Positions 57,903 through 64,000 of a stretch of DNA of 64,000 nt are shown piece by piece. A program made the translations under genes and the position numbers. The notes below the pieces were generated by a model. The model saw only the letters and a program-made list of their open reading frames with translations. It was not told the DNA's origin and ran no database searches. The first letter of the stretch is position 1. Every line of letters starts with the position of its first letter. The DNA is taken from contig CM031555.1 in NCBI GenBank assembly GCA_018466975.1, forward strand, positions 186,001 through 250,000. The letters run 5' to 3'. Origin of the DNA: Sparassis latifolia (lineage: Eukaryota; Basidiomycota; Agaricomycetes; Polyporales; Sparassidaceae).

Positions 57903-59457
57903 ATGCCGAGGGCAAAGGGGCCCGCCTTCTACGCCGTGTCGAAGGGCCGCGTTCCAGGAGTATATCTGACATGGTATATGCCTCGAAGTTAACTCTCCAT
58001 GAGCCCGTCTACTCATTTGGAGACCCAGGGATGAATGTGAGGCTCAGGTCGTTGGATATCCTGGTGCTAAGCATAAAAAGTTCACCACCGCCGCAGAGGC
58101 GGAAGCTTGGGTTGGCCTCCCTGCCTCTGGCTCGGGATCCGCGTCGGGAAGTCGGAACGTCCCTTCGGTGACTACGCACACCGCGCAGGTGATAAAACCA
58201 CACAGCAAGGTTGACTCTAAAGCCGCACTAGCCCCGTCATCCTCGTCCAAAGTGCCAAGTGCCTCAGACAGCGCTAAGAGCGGGAAGAACAGGATCACGG
58301 CTGAGACCCTCAAGGATGAGAGTTTGTGGGACATTGTCTACTCTGACGGGTCATGCAGAGGCAATGGCAAAGCTGGCTCTATCGCTGGTATCGGCGTTTG
58401 GTGGGGCAGGAACGATGCAAGGTCTGGCATTGCATTGAATTTCATTGGAGTTTTGATTTTATCGATTATCTAGAAATCTCGCAGAGAGGTGCCCTGGTGT
58501 GCAGACGAATAATCGAGCCGAGCTTATAGTACGTACCTCTCTATCGCTTATGTTTTGTATTCGTCTCGCGTTGGCTGGCTGCCCGATGGGTTTTGCATTA
58601 GCGTGCGTTTCAGGCGCGAGAAACGTGCGATAACCTTGGTGGATGCGAGATAGGACGCAGGTTTCGCACAATTTTGCCGCTGAGAGACGACCGTAGATTG
58701 CCTCGGGTAGCCCTTCCGCATCCATCTACAAAAATTTCCCCGTTATCCTCCGACATCGCTCCTTGTTCTGACTCCATGATTGACTTGTTATCGTGCCAGG
58801 CCATCGTGCGCGTCCTCGAGACGGCCCCTCGAAATAAACATCCGCTTTTGATCAAGACAGACTCAAAGTACAGCATCAGCTGTGCGTCCCCCATCCACCC
58901 GGTGACCGGATACTCACCTCTTCTGCCAGGCTTCCATGATTGGCTCCCGAATTGGATCCAGAATGGTTTCATAGGGTCTAAAGGCGAGCCAGTGAAGAAC
59001 GCACCCCTCATCCGCTACATCTCCACGCTTATTGACGAGCGCGGGCTGGCCGGCCAGAAGGTGCGCTTTTCTTCTTGACGTGTCTAACGCGAACAGTGGC
59101 GCGGCTAACCAGGGGATGCAGATACACCTTCAGCACGTGCGCGGGCATACTGGGGAAGAGGGGAATGAGGGCGCGGACCGCCTGGCGAACCGTGGTGCGT
59201 TGATGCCTGAGGAGCCCGAGCGTGACTGGGAGACACTCGAAGAAGAAGTCTTAAAGCGCTCTCGCGGGAGCGAGCGCGCCGCGCTGGGTGCTGCTGCTGC
59301 ATCTGCGACGCTGGAGGATTTGGACCTTGAGGTGCGTGGATCCGTGTGTGCATCTGGGCAGTCGGTGAACTCGACTCGTCTTCAATTGTAGGCATACGCA
59401 GCGGGCTTGCTCAGCCCGGAGGAGCTAGAGCGTGAGATGATGGAAGAGGGCCTTTGA
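57903..59457 (+). CDS. RNH1: Ribonuclease H1
   Basis: Seven exons (57903-57973, 58029-58421, 58474-58528, 58800-58881, 58930-59060, 59122-59331, 59392-59457) give 335 residues. The N-terminal hybrid-binding domain reads AFYAVSKGRVPGVYLTWDEC followed by VGYPGAKHKKFTTAAEAEAW. The catalytic domain has all expected acidic residues: VYSDGSCRGNG (Asp), NNRAELI (Glu), IKTDSKY (Asp), and VRGHTGEEGNEGADRLAN (His and last Asp). A linker rich in Ser separates the two domains. The enzyme cuts the RNA strand of RNA-DNA hybrids in the nucleus and perhaps mitochondria. The third intron (58529-58799) is 271 nt, far longer than its neighbours of about 50-60 nt, but splicing across it exactly restores the conserved AELI-AIVRVLE sequence. 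Confidence 0.93.
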
Positions 59458-60721
59458 TTGTCGGCGTTCGAACTGGAGAAGTTGATTGAGACTTAGGACA
59501 TGTCTATTGTACGTATACCTTCTGCATGTGCTACGACTGATATCGCGACGTGAACACTAAGTGCCGAAGCTCATATGGATAACGTGTGTAATTGTACCAT
59601 TCTTTGAATGTTTATATTCTTGGGTGATGACAGTTATCTGTGGCTCGTTATCCCATGTCTAAACGAGTTGCTTCTGCCCGTGTTAATATCACAGTCGCGC
59701 TGGTGAGTGTTGATGCAAAGTACCTTTGAACAATGCACTGACTGCCGCTAATATACAATTGCACGCAGAGAAAGGGATTTGACACAACACGCAGCTTCAG
59801 CACTTTTAACTCTTAAAAGTTGTGTGAGTTATATCGAACCATCCTCTGTGTCACCTTTCGTCTACGAGGTCACAAATCGTGGATCGTTGGATGCGAAGCT
59901 ATGCTACAGTTTCGAGACTACCGATGCGTTCTGCAAATACGCCTGGGATCTTCAGAACAGCCGTTGATGCTCAGCAACGCCTATGTCCTCTCCCGTAACC
60001 CCGCGGCCCCTGAACGGACTGCATCCGAGATTTGCTTGTTACGTGCTGCTTCGTCGCGGGCTTGAGACTCCTGCACATGCAGTGTGCCTGCGTTCAGGTT
60101 ATCCTCGAGGACGTCGACACCTGTGGAGAAGTAATTAGGTATGTGTCAGCACAGCCGAGCAGTGTAACCCAGTTACGAATACCTTTGTCAAGATGTGCTT
60201 CATGTGCAGGCGTCAGTACAAGAAGGCTGGAGTACAGCAAGGTCGAGAGCTCACGTTTCCCTTCTGTTTGTGTGCTCTTCTCTTCGTGGGGGCACGAGGA
60301 AAGAGTCGGCGCTCGCTTTCTGGTATCTGACATCGCCCTCCTCTTGTGGCGTGTCGAGGAAGCTCGTATGGTCAACTGGGAGACGACTTTGTACCGCTGT
60401 GTCTCTCTTCTCTTCTTGAGGCGGGATGAGATGACTCGAACTCATGATGGTGGATATAGTTGTAAAGTGGTACGGGAAAAAGGAGAAGGTGCAGTGAGAG
60501 CTTGAATGTGAGTTACGTCGCGTCTGTTCAAAGGATTTTATAGTATCCCGGGTAACACTATTATAGTAATGACATCACGCTATGAATGGCAGACCAGGAG
60601 CGGAGCTCAGCTGGAGCTGCGTTGACGAATACACCACCTTCCAAAAGCGGACGTGCGTTCCTCGGCACTGTCACGTGCTGTCGTGTCGCTTGATCCCAGC
60701 TGTGACCATCCTTAAGTGGCC
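59458..60721. other. Intergenic between RNase H1 and APN1
   Basis: About 1.26 kb has overlapping short frames (plus 60032-60505, minus 60094-60375), none with a recognisable domain. No tRNA or repeat was found. Confidence 0.5.
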
Positions 60722-62644
60722 ATGGCGAGTACGTCTCTTCGTCGCAGTTCTCGACTGGTTTCTGCAGCATGTACGGCGTCCACAAGCGGTCTTTCCACAA
60801 CTGTTGTGCGTGCCGCGACGGTCAAAGATGAAAGCCAAGCGATAGCGGACAAACCTCCGAAACGCGTTCGGAAGAAGGCAGGAAGTACTACCGAGGTCAA
60901 GTCGGGGACCGCTGAAGCTGTGAATGAAGTGGAAGAATCACGTACAAAATCCGTTAAACGCAAGAAGAAGATTGAGGCTGTCGAGCCGATGCCTGAGGAC
61001 TTCGCACCGAGGGCACTCAACGAATGGAAGATAGGACCACACGTCTCGTCTGCAGGAGGCGTCGAGAATTCTATAGTGAATGCTGCGACGATTGGGTATG
61101 TTTATCGTATTTTACGGATTTTTCGCTGGGCTGCTTATAATGCTTGTGACCTGCAGGGCGAACGCCTTTGCGCTGTTCCTCAAGTCACAAAGAAAGTGGG
61201 AGTCATCGCCGTTCAGCGCACAGTCTGTGCTATCATTCAAAGAGCGCATGAAGGCATTTGGATATTCTCCAGATCATATATTACCTCACGGAAGCTACCT
61301 CGTCAACCTAGGAAATCCGGACGAGTGCGTGTGCCTTTGATCTTCGTGGGACCTCTTGGGGTTAAGCAAATTTACGACTGCATGTAATTTTCTAGAGATA
61401 AGAGGGAAAAATCGTATAGATGCTTTTTGGATGATTTGAAGCGCTGCGAGGAGCTCGGGCTGCACCTGTATAATTTCCAGTGTGTTTCTTGTGGAAGTTC
61501 ACGCATTATCCATAGTGATTTTTTGTTTTCTTAAGCCCAGGCTCGACGGTCGGTCAGGCGTCAACAGAAGACTCCTTGTCTCTAGTCGCTGCATGTGTAA
61601 ACAGAGCTCACAAGGAGACTGCCAACGTGGTCATCGTGCTGGAGAATATGGTCTGTTTCTTTGTCTTCCTGTCCTTGGCTGGGAGGCAGACTGAGCTTGA
61701 GCCCTAAGGCTGGATCGGGCAACGTACTAGGTTCTAGCTTCGCAGAGCTCGGAAGTGTCATCCGCCAGGTAGAAGACAAGTCTCGCGTTGGCGTTTGCTT
61801 GGATACATGTCAGTCGGAAGCTTGTTACGAAGTCTGTGATCATTAACACTGTGTGATTTTTCAGGCCATATGTTTGCCGCAGTAGGTTGAAACTTGTGGT
61901 TGGTGCGGTGCACGTCTGAAGTCCTGTTACTCAGGGATACGATATTCGGACGAAAGAGGGCTGGGAGTGAGTCCGCTGAGGTCTCGATGTTGTCCATATG
62001 ACTGACACTTCGTGTGATAGATCGACCAGTATGTGGCCTCCTCGTCCTGACTGTAAACTTGAAGTTGACCGCTTCCTCTGCAGTGGCCGAGTTCGAGCGA
62101 GATGTCGGGATACAGTACCTTCGTGGTATGCATATAAACGACTCCAAGGGGGATCTCAAGAGCAACAAGGATCGGCACGAGAACATCGGGCTGTACGTCT
62201 TCGTCCGACGTTTTGTGCAACCTCACTTACGCTGTTTCCGCCTGTCTCGGCATCGGTGCAATCATATGCAGGGGATATCTGTCCTTGACGACCTTCGCGC
62301 ACATCCTGACGGACCCGCGCACGCAGAACCTTCCGCTGATCCTCGAGACGCCTGCATACGACGTCCCCGGCACCGAGAACGGCATGGACGTCTGGAAGAA
62401 AGAAGTGGAGGTACTCAATAAGCTTTCTATGACGGAAGAGCGACGAGGAGAGCAGCAGTTGAAGGGGTGGGCAGACGAGATCGCGGACGTGGTGAAGAAG
62501 GCGAGTGCAGGGAAAGATGCGAAGGGGAAGCGGAAGCTCGAGAACACGCAGACGGGGAAGAGGAAGCGAGTAAAACGATCGAAGAAGAGTATGGCGGATG
62601 AAGATGAAGACGATGAGGACTATGGCGCTGGCGAAGACGAATAG
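60722..62644 (+). CDS. APN1: AP endonuclease 1 (endonuclease IV family)
   Basis: Ten exons (60722-61095, 61157-61324, 61396-61479, 61536-61650, 61709-61808, 61865-61881, 61935-61966, 62021-62028, 62084-62192, 62272-62644) splice in frame to 459 residues. Endonuclease IV motifs appear in order: [54 protein letters not shown] (metal-binding Glu), [29 protein letters not shown] and LILETP. Basic N- and C-terminal extensions ([16 protein letters not shown] with an acidic end) look like nuclear localisation signals. The enzyme cuts abasic sites in base-excision repair. Exons of 17 and 8 nt are unusual but required by the protein: the 8-nt exon ATCGACCA turns GWE + MAEFE into GWESTMAEFE. The start is the ATG at 60722. 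Confidence 0.93.
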
Positions 62645-62843
62645 TCGTTTCGCTATTTATGAGAGTCTTGAGAATAGTTGAGTGGAGGCTACGTTTATCT
62701 CTTTGTCTGTGCAAAACGCATGATCTTTGAGGAAACCTACACTTGAGACGACAGAACAAGAAGCATCCCGGTTATAATACATACGATGAGGCAGTATGAA
62801 GAGGGCAAGATGGATATGCGTCATAACATACCGGCCGGACATT
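62645..62843. other. Convergent 3' spacer
   Basis: Only 199 bp separate the APN1 stop from the stop of the opposite-strand gene, so the two 3' untranslated regions probably overlap or abut. Confidence 0.6.
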
Positions 62844-64000
62844 CTACTCTGTCGAGAATAGTAGACGAGGATCTCTACCCGCTTCCCATTTCATGTGCCG
62901 CTCAGAAGATGTACTGCCGTACTTGAAAAGATCCTGCAGGCGAGCTTCTATCGGGCTTGGATACAGCGGCGCTCGCTCGCGTACAGCGACCTGCTTCATC
63001 ACCTGGAACAGCCCTTCCACCTTATTCAGAAAGGGATATGTCTCAGCACTCATCCCTCGAGCATATATCCGCAGGCAGCGGTTGTCGACGCCTGCATTGA
63101 CCCGTTCCGATGTTGAAGTAGGGAATGTGGACGTAATACTTTCGTCTTGGACGCCTAGATCAAGAGTTATTGCAATATATGGCCGTGAAGTTGAACAATT
63201 AATAGAGTCGTGAGTACGGTCAATGAAATTGACATCGCGTGGGCTATCGTTTTCTCCTGCTTTGTCAGAGATGAAAATGCTGGACATCCGATCTTGATCG
63301 TTCCTGCCGGAAAAGTCGTCGAAATACATCGGAATCACCTTGTCGGTGCGTGGCTGTCCATGACAACATTGAATTGCACATGTTCTATACCAGTGGCGCA
63401 AGATCCATTCGCGGGGACTGTTCAATTTGCGTGATTACGAGAGGACGGATATAAGAAACTACAGCGGGCTCACTTCCACTTTACGCCTTCCTTGGAAATA
63501 TTATCGGACATAGCGACCCAATGAGAGAAATTGATGCGAGCATTCTTGAATGCTTCTCTTGCGGCGGTTTTCTGCTCGTCATCTGCAGGCCAAAATTTCA
63601 TCCCAAAGAAAAATTCGAGGAAGGGAAGCACTGGAATGCTGCGACAATAAAGTAGCTCCTGATTCCGTGTGGTAGTCTCGTCGAACGATTGAGTGGCAAA
63701 CAGATCCTTCCCGAGTAGCCAAAGGAGCCGACTGACCAGCTCCCCACTTTGCCCTACTGCGATCATTCCGCTGTCCAATTTGCCTTCGAGGCAAGCGAGG
63801 ACAGTGGTAAGTGCCCCGGGTGTTTTATGCAAGAGATGGGCGGCGACGGATGAAAGGTATGGCTCAGATGGGTAGCTCGTGAATCGCCACATCCTATCTT
63901 CAGTCGTCGTGATACAATCGCGCATGTGACTCGCCACGGCCGTCTCCAAGAAATCCGTAGCTTTGGGGTGACCGAAACAAACATCCAAACAGAATCTCTG
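62844..64000 (-). CDS. C-terminal part of an uncharacterised fungal protein (5' end off window)
   Basis: Two exons are visible: 64000-63474 (open to the right edge) and 63417-62844, joined over a 56-nt intron (gtgagc...gaacag) that turns VKW + PREW into VKWNPREWILRHWYRTCAIQ. Features include LVSRLLWLLGKDLF, SIPVLPFLEFFFGMKFW, RTCAIQCCH, a VIPMYFDDFSG stretch, SSIFISDKAGEN and RCLRIYARGMSAETYPFLN. The pattern reminds me of a large family of unnamed proteins in Agaricomycetes, but I cannot give a domain name or a function. About 366 residues are visible. No signal peptide or membrane segment was seen in the visible part. Confidence 0.75.

Overview
The window is a piece of a fungal nuclear chromosome, most likely from an Agaricomycete (mushroom-forming basidiomycete). 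The evidence is dense introns of about 43-70 nt with GT-AG ends, several fungal-type (FunK1) kinase relics, a basidiomycete-style Ty3/gypsy chromovirus with a chromodomain, an hAT transposase of the kind common in Agaricomycetes, and a gene set (CDC10-type septin, secreted phospholipase B, DUF7598-like membrane protein, ZCCHC8/PSP-like protein) that fits a basidiomycete. All gene models were spliced by eye from reading frames and splice signals; no similarity search was possible.

Layout. Positions 1 to about 25 kb are AT-rich and made of repeats. The segment starts with a head-to-tail tandem duplication of about 4.44 kb (1-4389 and 4390-8830), each copy carrying a broken FunK1 kinase on the minus strand. 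It is followed by a decayed chromovirus integrase/chromodomain (about 9.1-10.4 kb, minus), a 456-bp hAT-type MITE (11599-12054), a 4.9-kb hAT element with recognisable ends, target-site duplication and a decayed transposase (13047-17935), an 18-bp minisatellite, a pair of inverted AT-rich repeats with a tRNA-like head (19.4-20.4 kb), a third FunK1 relic (21.7-22.7 kb, plus) and a 207-bp TIR element (24917-25123).

From about 25.1 kb the base composition changes and ordinary genes begin: CDC10-type septin (minus), secreted phospholipase B (minus), a largely gene-free stretch with a possible zinc-finger gene relic near 32.1-33.1 kb, a bHLH regulator with a polyglutamine tract (minus), a long gene-poor segment (36.2-43.0 kb) with pyrimidine-rich blocks and a small inverted-repeat element, then a basic polyQ protein (minus) transcribed divergently from a glutaredoxin-like gene. 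The reading frame of that gene overlaps the start of a CCHC/PSP-domain RNA-processing-type gene. A four-TM DUF7598-like protein, a stand-alone adenylating enzyme and an MFS transporter follow, all minus.

The last part holds a tandem pair of atypical kinase genes (one broken by a 1-nt deletion, one intact), RNase H1 (plus), the AP endonuclease APN1 (plus, with 17-nt and 8-nt exons) and the 3' part of a gene of unknown function that runs off the right edge (minus). RNase H1 and APN1 are both nucleic-acid maintenance enzymes. The adenylating enzyme and the MFS transporter may act together in small-molecule metabolism and export, but that is inference from adjacency only.
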